A stretch of 64,000 nt of DNA from Edaphochlamys debaryana (taxonomy: Eukaryota; Chlorophyta; Chlorophyceae; Chlamydomonadales), in assembly GCA_016858145.1 (NCBI GenBank), contig JAEHOE010000082.1, forward strand, positions 1 to 64,000. The letters run 5' to 3'. Each line of letters starts with the position of its first letter. Within the stretch, counting starts at the first letter, position 1. The position numbers and the translations under genes are program-made. Below the pieces are notes generated by a model, which had not been told where the DNA came from, did not search any database, and saw nothing but the letters and a program-made list of their open reading frames with translations. Below, piece after piece: positions 1 to 11,788 of this stretch.

Positions 1-3000
1 GTACCGCCCTGCACAGCCACTTGACCTCGTTTCGAGGGTGCGCTCTCCGCCTTCCCCAGCTTATCTTCACAACCTCCCTTCTATTAAAAACCCCTTCACC
101 CCAACCCCGGGCCCCAACCCCCCCCCCTTAACCCCTCCCTTCAACCCCAACCCCCCCTCAACCCCAGGACTCTGATGCCAGCCGGGAGACGGGCGAGGGC
201 GGTGGGGCGCTGGTGGTGTCACCGTCCTTCGCAGCACTGCAGGTGTGGGAGGGGAGTGTGGGAGGGGTGTGAGTGGCGAAGGAGAGGACCTCCTGACCCT
301 GGGTTTCGGGTAACTTGGGGCCTGGGTGGGGGAGTATGGGGAGGAGTCCAGCGCTGAGGGCATGTCGTCCAATCTGCAGCTTCCCCGACTCCCTGCCCTG
401 CGTGGTGCTGTCGGCCATGGGCAAGGTGGGGCCGGGTCATTCGAAGGGTTGTGCTTATCCCCCCCTTCCCCTCCCCCCTTCCCCTCCCCCCCTGTCAGGA
501 CTACATCGACATCTCCTCCTCCCTGCCCTTCACCCCCATCACACTGGTCTTCCAGGACCTCAAGTGAGGGGGGGGGGGATGCAGGCGGGTTGATCTCTTG
601 TAAAGGGAGGGCGGGGGGGGGCAAGGGGAAGAGCCAGCGACACACGAGACAGCTGGGGTAAGGAGGGGACCACCGGCCACCGACCTCTTCCCCCCCCCAC
701 CCACCCCTCCCCCCTCCCCCCCTGTCAGGTACATTGTCCCCAACCCCGTGTTCCAGAGGGCCAAGGCCAAGGCATACGCCAAGGCGCAGGCGGAGGCGCA
801 GCAGGCAAGCGGGGGATCCAGCGGGGGTCGGTGCAAGCAGCAGCTTGCTTCCGACGTACGCACCTCGCCAGCAGACCTTACCAACCGCTGCCTGCTGAAA
901 CAAACGCTTCCACCGGTAACTGGCTCCTTATCCCACCTCCGCCCTCTTGCCGCGTACTGCCCGGTTAGAACCTCCACGCAAGGTTTACCCGCAGCCCCGC
1001 CCCCCCACTCCCCCGTCCCCCCCCGCCCCCCCCCACAGGGCCAGATCGACTCCCACGCCGCCAAGGCCGCCTCCAGCCCCGCAGTCCCGGACGTGGAGCA
1101 GGGGGCCGTGGGGGCCTCGGGGGCCCCCGAGGGCGCCGCCCCCTCCCCGCCCCCCATTGAGGCCCGCGAGACCCTCCAGCTCCTCTCCGGCATCACTGGG
1201 TTCAATGAGCCGGGGGTGCTGCTGGCGCTGATGGGCGGTTCGGGGGCAGGTGAGCAGTAACGGGCCAGGTTCTGGATTCGGGATTGAGGGTAGGATTTGG
1301 ATTTGAGATTGTGGGTTTGGGGGGTAAAGGGGGGGAGGGGCATCACTGGGTCAACGAGCTGGGGGTGCTGCTGGCGCTCATGGGCGGTTCGGGGGCAGGT
1401 GAGCAGTAAAGGGGTAGGATTTGGATTCGGATTTGGGTTGGGGGGTCAAGGGCGGGAGGTGCGTCGGCGTGTCGGTGTATCCTAGCTCGCGTCGGCGATA
1501 CACACACGCCCTTTTCCCCCGTTTTCCCCCCTTTTCCTCCCCTCCCCCCCCCTTCCCCCAGGCAAGACCACGTTCATGGACGTGATCGCGTGCCACACAC
1601 TAGACACGTCGGTAAAACCCACATGGGCCCCCTCTCCCCCCCTCATCCCCCTTTCCCCTCCCCCCCCTTCCCACCCCCCAGGCAAGACCACGCTCATGGA
1701 CGTGATTGCGGGCCGCAAGACCATCGGCTCCATCAGCGGTACGATAACGGTCAACGGCCACACGGCGGACCCACGTGCCTGGTCTCGCGTCATGGGGTGA
1801 GGGGGTTGGGTTGGGGAGGGGGTGGAGAGCGAGGAGAGGTGGAGGGCTGGGGAGGGGGGCGGAGGACGAGGGAGGAGGGGGGGGCAGGCCTTGAGTGGGC
1901 AACGCGATGGCGGATAGGGGCGGGAGGGGGATGCATTACTGCCTACAATAAGCCCTACCTCCTTATTCTTGGTCTTCCGATGTTTCTCTTCGCTATCGTC
2001 CGCTTCCTTTCCAACCTTCCTATCCCCCCCTACCCCCCCTACCCCCCCTACCCCCCCTTACCCCCCTGTCAGGTACGTGGAGCAGTTCGACATCCACTCC
2101 CCCGCCCAGACCGTCATAGAGGCCCTCCGCTTCAGCGCCCGACTGCGCCTGCCGCCCTCCTTCAACGACCAACAGGCAAGGGGGGGGAGGCTTCAGGGGG
2201 TGGAGGGGGGAGGATGGGCAGATAGCAAAGGGCCTGCGTACGTGCGTTCAGCGCTGTGACCCCAGGGGGGTCCTTCATTGTAAATACCGTGGACTGCGTA
2301 CGTGCACCCAGTCCGTCCCTGCCCTCCATCATACACTAGCGGGTTGTCCATGGACGCCAGCCCTCACTCCCCCCCCCATCCCTCTCCCCCCCCCTGTCAG
2401 GTCAAGGCCTACGTGGAGGAGGTGCTGGAGATCGTGGACATGCTGCCCCACATGAACTCCCTGGTGGGCTCCCCGGGCGTCAGCGGACTATCCACCGAGG
2501 CACGCAAGAGGCTGACCATCGGTGAGGGGTGGTTGCGGCGGAGTCCTGCCAGGGGAGGGGGGAGTCGCTGGGGATGTGGAAAGGCTTGAAAGGCTAGAAA
2601 GGGTGTTCCTGCACGGCGTGCAATGGGAAGCGAGAAACGCTAGGGGTGTGGAGGGGCGTGACGGAAGGGGGCCGAGGAATGTAGAAGGGCGGCTCACCCG
2701 CAACACTCACTGCAGGCCAGCCCTCAACGCGTTGGCATGTTCATTCTCGCTCACTCCTGCCTTGAAACCACTGTTCCCCCCATCCCCCCATCCCCCCCCT
2801 ACAGCCGTGGAGCTGGTGGCCAACCCCTCGTGCGTGTTCCTGGACGAGCCAACCAGCGGTGAGGGGGCGGGGGGGGGGGAGGGTCTGCCGTAGAAACGTG
2901 TGTGTTTCGCCGACGCGCCCCGTGTCGCTGCCGCTGACCCTGCTCCACCCACCCCCGTTTGCCCCACCAAAGGCCTGGACGCGCGTGCGGCCGCCATCGT

Positions 3001-6000
3001 GATGAGGGCGGTGCGGAACGTTGCCCGGAACGGCCGCACAGTCATGGTGGGTTGAATGGGAGGGGGGTTCAGGGCGGAAGGAGTGTGTGTACGCATATAT
3101 GGGTGGGGGTGGGAGTCAGGGGTGGGCGGGTGGAATGGGTATTGCCTCGATGCTGCGCAGATGGGGCTGCGCCGTCAACTTGGGTTGAGGGGGTGGGGGA
3201 AGGGGTGAGACGGTGACTCTGCGGCTTTTGATGCAGGGGCCTGGTCTGTCCCCCCGGTCTTGGCCTGTGCGTCGGCTGCCGGGAGTGCTGGTTTGCAGAT
3301 TGGAGGCTGAGACCAAACTTGCACCCCCCCCCTCCCCCCCTCCCCCCCTCCCCCCCCTCCCCCCCTGTCAGGTCACCATCCACCAACCGTCGATTGAGAT
3401 CTTCGAGTCCTTCGACCAACTGCTGCTGATCCAGGCAAGGGGGTACGGGAGTGCAGCAGGGCGAAGGGTGGTTGAGATCCTGTGATCAGACGAGGACGCG
3501 GAGGGCAGGGGCAAGGGTCAGCGGGCCCAGGGACCAGCCGCGGACCAGCATCCGATATAAGTACAGATCCAACAAGCCTCGATCCTCAATCCTCCCCCCC
3601 AACCGCCCCAGACAAACCCCCTCACCCCCCCAACCCCCCTGCCCATGCCGTACGATTCCTCGATCACCTACCCCCCCTCCCTTTCCCCGCCCCACGCTGT
3701 CCCTCCCCCCCCCAGCGCGGCGGCTTCACCACCTACTTCGGCCCCCTGGGCGCCAACTCGGCCGCCCTCATCGCCTATTTCATGTCGGTGCCGGGCACCC
3801 CCCAGCTGCCGGCGGGGTTCAACCCGGGTGAGGCAGGAGGGCAAGACGTAGGAGGCCAGCTTAACCCGATGTTGTGCTGCTCATTGCTTGTACACTCCAG
3901 CATATACAGTTTCACCCATCCCGCCTTGCCGTACACACCTGACGTACACACGTCTGCCGTACAGCCACGTGGATGCTGGAGGTGACTGGCGGCTCCATGG
4001 CCACGGTGCTCGACCGCGTGGACGTGGACTGGCCGGGGCTGTACGCGGGGTCGGAGCTGTGCAGGGAGGCGAGTGGGGGCGGGAGGGAGGGGAGATCTGA
4101 GACAAATCGGAGATCAAGGGGAGGGAAGGGAGGTCGTCAGGACCCCACGCGCCTTAGCACGCAAAACGCCTTACAGCATCCCCAAAACTAAAGCGCCCCC
4201 CCCCCAAACCTCCATGCCCCAATCCCCCCTAACTCCAGAACGTGGCCCGCGCCGCCGCCCTGATCGACGCCCGCGGCCACGACTGCCCCCCCTTGGCGGT
4301 GGTGACGCAGTACGCCATGCCCTTCGGAACGCAGGTGGGGAAGGGGAGGGGAGAGGGCAGAGGGCAGAGGGGGGGGGTAGTGGGAGGTGGGAGGCCACGT
4401 ACGAGCGAGCTGGCAGGGCAGGGGCGGCCCGCCCCAAGGCCTGGGAAACTCACCCGCCTATCAAACCCTGCGGCCCCCCCCTCATGGCGCATGTGCTGTG
4501 CGTGTGCCCACCCGCGTCGTCGGAACCGTGTCCTTGCCGCCCATTACCGTAAGGGCCTCACCATTTCGCCCCCCACCCCCCCATCCAACCTTCCCCCAGA
4601 CGCGTGTACTCCTGGATAAGTTCAACAAGGCCTACTGGCGCTCGCCTGGGGTGGGTCCCTAGACGGGGGGGGAGGCACGGGGTCCAGACATAGGGGAGAG
4701 GGGGGGAGGGGGGGAGGGGGGGGGGAGGGGGGGCTTGTGGGGGGGATACAGAGGATGTAATGGGGCCTGCGCGGGTTGGTGTGGAGGGGAGGTGGGGGTG
4801 TAGGGTTGACTGAGTACTGGGGAAAGGGCACACGGGCTCAAGCCCCTCTTCCTGCACCGTGATCTCACTCCCATGCTGCCCCATCTGATCTGCAGTACAA
4901 CTTCATGCGCATCGGGATCACGTTCGTGGTCAGGTGGGGCGTCGGGGCGTACGGGGGTGGGGGAGGATGTGTCTTGATTACGGGGAGTCGACGGGGCTCG
5001 GGGAGTTGACAGGGCTGGGGAGAGGACCACCCGCCACATCTACCACCCAACCCCGACCCACATCAATCCGCGCCTCCCTTCTGCAAATCTCCTCCCCGAA
5101 CCTGCCCCCCAGCTTCATCTACGCCGCTGTGTATTGGGGCGAGGGCCGCATCCCCAACCCCGCGGACATTGGCAGCGTGCAGAACGGTGGGGCGAAGGGA
5201 GGGAGGGAGGGAGGGGCAGGGAGGGGGGAAGCGCATTCGCCCTTGCCCGCGGCGGGGCCGGAGGGCGATAGATCGAGGGAGGGAAGCTGACTCTGCTGCG
5301 CTGGGTTCAGGACCGTGCGGGCCAGGGAGGGCTCCGGCCCGGAACCGGGCGCCCTGAAACCAGGCTCTGCATCGGAACGGGTGCCCCTTCGTCCCATCCT
5401 CTTCTGAGCGGTCCTCTTACTCAACCTTCCTTTCCCCCCAAACACAAACACACGCCCTTAGTCATGGGCATCATGTTCGCCTCGTCCAACTTCCTGGGCA
5501 TGACTAACCTGATGAGCGTCATGCCGGTGGTTGGGTACGAGCGAGTGGTGAGTGCCCAACGGCCCAACTGCCGGGGGAGGGACATCGCGGCCTTGGACGG
5601 CATGTGCATGAGCTTTTTGCTGCAACAGATCCAGACGCGGAAAGAACCCGTCGATAAGATCCTTCGATTTCCCTACCCCCTCACCCCCCTACCTCCCACC
5701 CACCCCCTGTCAGGTCTTCTACCGAGAGCGCGGGGCCGCCATGTACGACCCCTTCGCGTACGGCCTGGCGATCGCGCTGGTGGAGCTGCCGTACCTGCTC
5801 GTCCAGGCCTTCATCTTCGTACCCATCATCTACTGGATGGTGAGTCATGGTGCCATCACGCTCAAGTGTCAGACCCCAGGGGGGGGGGGGCGCACGGCAC
5901 GGCACAAGAGTGGACCAGACCTGTGGGCTGCTGCATACCCAGTCTCCGACCGCCCCCCTCGTTTGGATTTCCCCGGCACCACTACCAGTAACCGTACCAA

Positions 6001-7728
6001 AATGTTTTCAGCGCGGCAGCAGCACCACAACGGATACGCATGCCCCCCCCTCCCCTCCCCATCCCCAGATCATGTTCGAGCCCACCCCCGAGGCCTTCTT
6101 CTATTACGTAATCGTGTTCTTTGAGACCATCTCCTTCTACACCATCTTTGGACAGACGCTGGTCTACATCACACCCGCAGCGGCCATCGCGCAGGTGCGG
6201 CCGGGTGGGGCGGCCGGTCCGGTGCAGTCCGATGAAGTGCGATCCGATCCGGTCCGGCCCCCCGGACTGCCCCTTGTGCGGAGCTCCGGTGCAGTCCAGT
6301 CGGGTCCAGTCAGGTCCAGTCAGGTCCTATTCTGGCTCGGTCTAGTACGGTCGGTTCCAATACCGCTTACCCATACCCACCCTTACTCTTGTGTGCGTCC
6401 CCTGCAGGTGGTGGGCGCTGGCTTCAACTTCCTGTTCAATGTGAGGGGGTGGGAGGGAAGGGGGATCATAGGGTATGCTGAAGCTCACACCCCAGCTCCC
6501 GCCCCGTTTTGACGGAACCTCGACTTGCCTCACAGTGCCCCCACCGCAACCCCGATCCCTCGCAGTCTCAGCAACAAACACTCCCTCTCATACATCCCTC
6601 CCCCCCTCCCATCCCCCCCCCTGTCAGGTCTTCAACGGCTTCATCATCACGTACCCCGACATGCCCACCGGATGGCGCTGGATGAACCGCGCCGTACCGC
6701 CCACGTGGATCCTGTACGGCCTGGGCGTCAGCCAGCTGGGCAACAACCAGGAGATCATCGTCTACGGAGGTACGTACGTACGAACGTACGGGATGGCGGT
6801 TGTGCAGCTGCTGGCCGGCATGACAGGTTTCGTCATACTGTGAATTCGAAGGACTCCAAGCCGATGCATCGCCCATAGCCCACGCCCCGTAGCCCACAGC
6901 ACACCCACATACCCCCGCATACGCTTACTTGAAGCACGGCATATCATCATATCATCACTCATCCAGCCAATGCGGTCCAAGCAACCGTGCCTCAAATTAT
7001 AACCCGCCCTTTGCGGCGTTCGCGCAACCCCTCAAAACCGAGCTCCGGGAGCCCAGTTTTGGGGGATTGCATGAAGGCCTCGAAGGGTGGGCTCAGGCCA
7101 CAGCACGAGCTGCACGACCGTCACACACACACATCCCCAACCCAACCCGGGGGGATGCTGGCTTACGGCTTTCTCGTTTCCCAACGCATCCCCCGAACCT
7201 ACCCGTACGTCAGCGCAGGCCAGAGCTCCACGGTCAGCGACTTAATGCGCTCCAAGTCCACCTCTACCCCATCCAATAATTACCCACTATCCCGGTTTCT
7301 TTCACACGAGGCGGTTACCACCTCCCTTCTTCCTCCGTACAGACCAGAGCTAGCTCCAGGGTGTCAGACTTCATGCCCCTTTAAATGCACCCCAATCAGT
7401 CCCCCACACCTGCCCTGTGCCTCCCCGTCCCCAGCCCCACCCTCCCACACAACCCCCTGCCCTTCACCTGTGTCAGCGACTCCATGTACCCCGAGTTCGC
7501 CTCTTGCCCCGAACAACACCACCACCACCACCTCTCACCCCACCTCGGCCCCCAACCCACCCTACCCCCGCAGGCCAGAGCTCCACGGTCAGCGAGTTCA
7601 TGCGCACCAAGTTCGGCTACTACTACTACATGCGGTGGTGGATCGTGCTCATCCTGGCGGCCTACATCATCGTGATGCGGGTGGGCAGCGTGGTGGCGCT
7701 CAAGTACTGGAACTTCCTGAGGCGCTGA
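1..7728 (+). CDS. PDR-type ABCG transporter, C-terminal half (partial, 22 exons in window)
   Basis: The gene enters from upstream; 699 residues are readable here. In-frame exons: 168-242, 499-563, 729-804, 1039-1249, 1682-1796, 2073-2175, 2401-2521, 2805-2858, 2973-3046, 3372-3434, 3716-3827, 3965-4068, 4239-4334, 4600-4650, 4896-4933, 5113-5186, 5462-5547, 5714-5839, 6069-6194, 6408-6440, 6628-6769, 7574-7728. Seen in order: Walker A (GGSGAGKTT, split by the 1250-1681 intron), signature and Walker B (LSTEARKRLTI, VFLDEPTSGLDARAA), H-loop (VTIHQPS), the FNPATWMLEV block, then a hydrophobic domain ending in an LKYWNFLRR-type tail. That is the NBD2-TMD2 half of a full-size pleiotropic-drug-resistance ABCG pump, a plasma-membrane exporter of hydrophobic compounds in plants and fungi. 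All ATPase motifs look intact; the substrate cannot be told. Four introns appear to start with GC (805, 2176, 3435, 4069). The N-terminal half lies outside the window. Confidence 0.93.
1189..1710 (+). repeat. Tandem copies of exon edges flanking the Walker A intron
   Basis: The end of the exon closing at 1249 plus its donor (1189-1260) is repeated at 1339-1409. The start of the Walker A exon plus its acceptor (1673-1710) has an earlier copy at 1553-1590. The first copy has lost one base, so it is frameshifted. The second diverges after about ten codons. The order is real donor edge, copied donor edge, copied acceptor edge, real acceptor edge, so two separate local duplications are the simplest reading. 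Whether the copies are ever spliced in is unknown. Confidence 0.85.
7215..7375 (+). repeat. Degenerate copies of the last-exon acceptor of the ABCG gene
   Basis: The real last exon starts at 7574 with a codon completed to Gly, then QSSTVSEFMRTK. A copy with its own AG acceptor begins at 7219 and reads GQSSTVSDLMRSK. A weaker copy follows an AG at 7341-7342. Use of the 7219 acceptor would replace the final membrane segment by a long unrelated tail, so it is more likely a decoy or relic than a functional alternative. Confidence 0.75.
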
Positions 7729-9678
7729 GATCTCAGGGGCGGATCTGGATCTCGATCTCATGGGGTGGTGGATCTGGACTGGACCTGGATCTGGATCTCA
7801 GGGGGGGTAGGCGGACGAGCGCGGCATGGAGGAGCGCGGCAGCCGAAGAGGGGGGGGGAGCCAGAGCGGCGGCTTGGGAGCATGCATGGGAGGCGGAGGC
7901 AGAGGCGGGAAGCGGGGGTCGGAGCGGGGGCCGGAGGCGGCCAGGCGGCGCTCTGGGGTGGCGGAGCAGCGCCCGGGAGCACCGAGGCCGCGTGGCGGAG
8001 GCGGCCGTGGTGGCGGCGGCTGCAGAGAGCAGCGGGCGCCCGGTGGCGGAGGCGGCGGCTGCAGAGCGCGGCGCGCCTGGGCGGAGGTCGCTGGCGATCC
8101 GCCGCGTCATCCTGGGACCGTGGCGGCCACATTGCCCAGGGTCGGCCTTCTACCGGCCTGGGTGGAGGCGGCAGCCGAAGCGGAGGCGGCGGAGAGAGGG
8201 GGCGTGGGCGGAGTGCTGCCGGCCATGGCGGACGCGCCTGGGCGGATTGCGACGCCCCAGAGGAAGCAGGCCTTGGCTTCGCTGGCCGCTGCCCCGCTGC
8301 CCTGCGCCATTGCACGGCGGGAGCGGGGACTGGGCTTGCGGAGCCGGTCCGGGGGGCGAGGTGGGCCCTTCAAGGGGGTCAGTCTGTGAAAGAATAACCG
8401 CGAGGCGGTTGCGTCCGTGGCGAGGGGGGTGCACAGGGCAGGGGAGCAAGCTTGCGGGTTTTGGGGGGTGGGGGGGGTGGCGCGCACTGTCGGCAGGGGT
8501 AAGGGGATGTGGGGAAGGGAGCTGCGGTGAAGCTTGAAGGCTGGAGGGGGGATCTGCCGTACCGTATCAGGGACTGTTGATTTGTGTGAGCTGCCGGCCT
8601 GGCGCTGAAGTGTGTGTCCGCGGGCAGGACACCGCAGGCTCTGGGGCAGGGTCCTTCTCAAAGCTCAAACAGGCGCATTCATAGGGAGGCGTGACATCGT
8701 GCGCGTGGGGGGGTGTGACGGAAGGACGGGGACGGCGTGCTAAGCGGGGCACAGGGGAGGCGGGCGCATGGGCACAGGGTGGGGGGAAGTGGATGAGGGA
8801 GGAGGGGGGTCGTCAAGCCTGGGAGGTGCCGGTAGGGGCGAGGATGGTCGGCGGAAAACGTGCGCAGCCCGCAGCGGAGAGTTTGCGGACGTGCTTAATG
8901 TCCTCGGGACATCGCATGCAGTGGGAATCAATACGCTACGTGGGCAAAGATTGGAGCGCCCACGTGATGGTGTACATACGGTACGGTACGGGCACCGGTT
9001 GAGTACGGCGCCTTGGCTTGATGAGGTGGCACGAGTTGCATGGTAGCAAGCTAGCTCTCAGTCGGAAAGGCTCGGTGTTCATTGCTTCTCATCAGTACGG
9101 CATTGGACGGGGCACGTGGTGTGAGCTCCGTCATCCGCCTGCTCGGATTGGACTCCTCCCAAGGCAACTCATGTTGTACGGCGCACCGCAAGATGGGAGT
9201 CGACGTGGCGGCTTTGCGTGGGACACAGGGGACCCTTCTCACGCGAATACTGTTTACACAGTGACCTTCCGAATTACAGCTCTAGCCATTCGAACCGTAC
9301 GAGCCACCGATCACGTTCGCGCGCCGAGGGGACTTCATTCGTGCCAAAACACAAACAAGCGCTCCGGTTAGAGACAGTCCCCAGCCGGCATGGCGGCAAA
9401 TGCATTCCTTTCTGTACCGTATATTTGTATGTATCAGCGCGTAGGGCAGGTCCCGGCGAGAGTCACCAAACACTTATCAGTCCGGCATACCTCCGTCCCG
9501 GCCGACCCCCCATCCCTTGCTTGGGCACGCATCACCGCACGCAGTCGCACGCATCGCACAGCCCTATCCCGCGCCACCACATCCTCCTGCGGTTGCACGC
9601 CCGACTGCCCGGCAGGGTCATAGCTCGCTCGCGCATCGCTAACGGTGCAGATTGCATGCACACATGGATAGTAGTTGC
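7729..9678. other. Intergenic, GC-rich; no gene supported
   Basis: This stretch lies between the ABCG stop and the 3' end of the first secreted-protein gene. 7737-7800 is a GGATCT-rich microsatellite, and 7800-8300 is G/C-biased low-complexity DNA that stays open in several frames on both strands. No splice-consistent or recognisable protein is seen. It presumably holds both 3' UTRs. Confidence 0.6.
9254..9258 (-). terminator. Candidate TGTAA polyadenylation signal, left secreted-protein gene
   Basis: On the minus strand TGTAA lies 421 bases past the stop codon at 9679. TGTAA is the usual poly(A) signal of volvocine algae. The mirror-image gene has one at a similar distance, although both lie outside the duplicated arms. 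Five-base motifs are common by chance. Confidence 0.35.
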
Positions 9679-11788
9679 CTAGATGACGATCGGGATGAAC
9701 TGGATCCTGCGCGCCACCTTGAGCAGCGGCGTGATCTTAGTAATGGTGTCCAGGGGGGGCAGGCCGCCAGCGCTGCCCTCATTGGCGTAGGCGTTGACGC
9801 CCAGGATGCCCTGAGGGGGGGAGGGGGGAGGGAAAGAGGGGGAACGGAGGGGTCAAGGGCTGGACTAGCTAGGGAGCTTGAAGGAGCCAGGCGGGAACGC
9901 CTCACGGGAAGCATGTATCTATCCATCCCAAGCCCCGTGTGACTCGCCTGCGGCTTGCGGGTGCTGAGCACGTGGGCGACGTCCAGGGCTGCGGACACGG
10001 TCCCGTTGACATTGGCGCCAGCCTGCACGGGGAAGGGGTGGGGACGGGGGAGGCAGGGGCGTCAGGGCGGCAATCAAGGCAGCCAAGCGGGGAGCCATAC
10101 CGGTGACACACACACCCACGCAAGCCCGGCCCACGCGCCACCCTCTCCCCCTCCCCACCGCCGCCCCTTCTTCCTCCCCCCACCTGCGCCACGGACAGCA
10201 GGCTGGCGACCTGGGTGTTGAAGTCGGTGAAGTTACCCAGCGCGAAGGGAATGTTGGTCACGTTGGCGATGGTGGCAGACCAGCGCACGCCTGGGGTGGG
10301 GGGAGGGAGGGGTGTCAGGGCATTGGCTGGCGGGAGGCTCCTCTATCTACACGCCAGAATGAAGCACTACTGAGGCAGGTGCACGTGTTGTCGTTGCCCT
10401 TGGAAGGACGGCTGAGGAACGGTTGCCGAGCGGTCCGGTGGCGGGCAATGGCCCCCCGACCTACCCCCGGCGGCGGCAGCCAGAGAGCCGAAGTAGGGGA
10501 ACAGCACGCGGTTCTTCCAGGTCTGTGGGGGGAGGGAGGGGAGGCGCAGCGGGGCGGGTGCTGATGCGGCACGAGCGGCGCAGGCGTGGGCTGCTGAAAG
10601 ACTCCGGTGGCTGGGCAGGAGGGGCAGGGCGAGCGCCCTGACCCCGAGGGCCCCTTGCGCCCCCCCCCATCACTCACCTCCCACGGCTGGGAGATGGCAC
10701 GGCCGGGCTGAGCCGCCACGCAGACCGAATAGTTGGCGTAGTGGGCGGGGGTCTTGAAGTCAAACACCTGGGGCGGGGGTAGACGGTAGTTGCGGGGTTA
10801 GGAGCAAGGTGGGGTACATGGGGCGGGCATGTGAAGTACGTACGGTGTGCGGGAAAGGCTGCGCTGAGTAGACGGTGCTCAAGGGCTGACTTCCCACCAG
10901 CCCCGCTAGGTAGAGGGCGTCTCCACCTGCCTCGCACTCCTCGCCCCCTTCCCCACCCCCCCGCCCCCCAGTCCCCCCACCTTGACGTGGCTGCCCCACA
11001 GGATGTCGGTGCGCTTGTCCAGCGAATAGCCCGTGATGCCCTGAAGGAGGAACGCCTTGCACGCGCGAGCCACGGTCTCCTCGGCTTTCTGGGGAGAGGG
11101 GGGGGGGGAGGTGGAGGGGAGGGGAGGCGGGGGAGGGGCCGTGGGTAGGCAGGGGGCGAAAGGGAACAAGCAGGTTCCGAGCGAGGATGCCAGAGTGTGG
11201 TGCGGCCAAGGTCAGTACCGCACAAGGCCCACCCGCCCGCAAGCGCGCACGCACCTGGAGGGCAGTGATGTTGGCGGTGGCTGCGGAGGGAGGAGAGAAA
11301 AGGCAAGAGGCGGCGGCGTTTGGCGCCCAAGCAGAGGGGCCAGGAGGGGAGCAGACGTTGCTTGCATGTGAGCTCGGATAAGGCGGTCACACTTTGCAGT
11401 TCAGCCGTTCTCGCAATCCCCACGCCAGGTCCGACCCCAGGTCTCACTGTTCCACTTGGTCGTGCTGACGAGGCGGAAGGCGGTCGGCGGAGCAGCCGGG
11501 GGCTTGGGCGCTGCAGCGGGGCGGGTTGGAGCGTCGGGGCAACATCGCGTCAGTCGTCAATCGACACAATGGACCGCGTCGGTCGGACATGCACGTTAAG
11601 TCCTGTCTTTAACACAACGTCCACTCGAGAGCAGCACTCACCCGGAGGCCTGGGGGACGGCGGCTTGCTCTGTGCGTCGACTTGCGCGAGCATGACCAGC
11701 GCGGCCAGCGCGACGCCCAACCACAGCGACGCACGCATGTTTGCCATGACGTCTGACCACGAGAGGTCAAGAGACTGTGAAGTCTGAC
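9670..11788. repeat. Left arm of ~2.1-kb inverted duplication
   Basis: This arm is the near-perfect reverse complement of 13294-15412, introns included, with scattered substitutions and small changes in G/C runs. Similarity stops a few bases past the stop codon on one side and about 40 bp upstream of the start codon on the other. Introns matching as well as exons indicates recent duplication or continuing gene conversion. Confidence 0.9.
9679..11747 (-). CDS. Small secreted Pro-rich/N-glycosylated protein, left copy of inverted pair
   Basis: Nine exons on the minus strand: 11642-11747, 11448-11510, 11255-11280, 10981-11088, 10678-10767, 10465-10522, 10184-10290, 9948-10022, 9679-9810, giving 254 residues. 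The N-terminus is a textbook signal peptide (MANMRASLWLGVALAALVML, then AQVDA), followed by a short Pro-rich stretch (KPPSPRPP, APKPP) like those in algal wall glycoproteins. Four N-glycosylation sequons (NIT, NVT, NFT, NGT) also point to the secretory route. The ~190-residue C-terminal domain is not one I recognise. It differs from its mirror copy by at least one residue (Ser for Ala in the NY[S/A]VCVAA segment). The exon-8 donor is GC rather than GT. Extracellular or wall location is inferred. Confidence 0.82.

Noticed and set aside
379..424. Possible extra ABCG exon between 242 and 499 (AG acceptor, GTGGGG donor)
   Set aside because: It would be 46 bases long between two phase-0 exons and would break the frame; direct joining of 242 to 499 is in frame.
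7765..8397. Several 180-210-codon open frames on both strands downstream of the ABCG gene
   Set aside because: Low-complexity Gly/Arg/Ala or Pro/Ser sequence open in several frames at once, with no domain, splice sites or codon pattern to support a gene.
6987..8537. 516-codon open frame running through the end of the ABCG gene and beyond
   Set aside because: It overlaps the real last exon in another frame. Its length comes from stop-poor G/C low-complexity sequence; only the copied exon edge at 7219 is meaningful.
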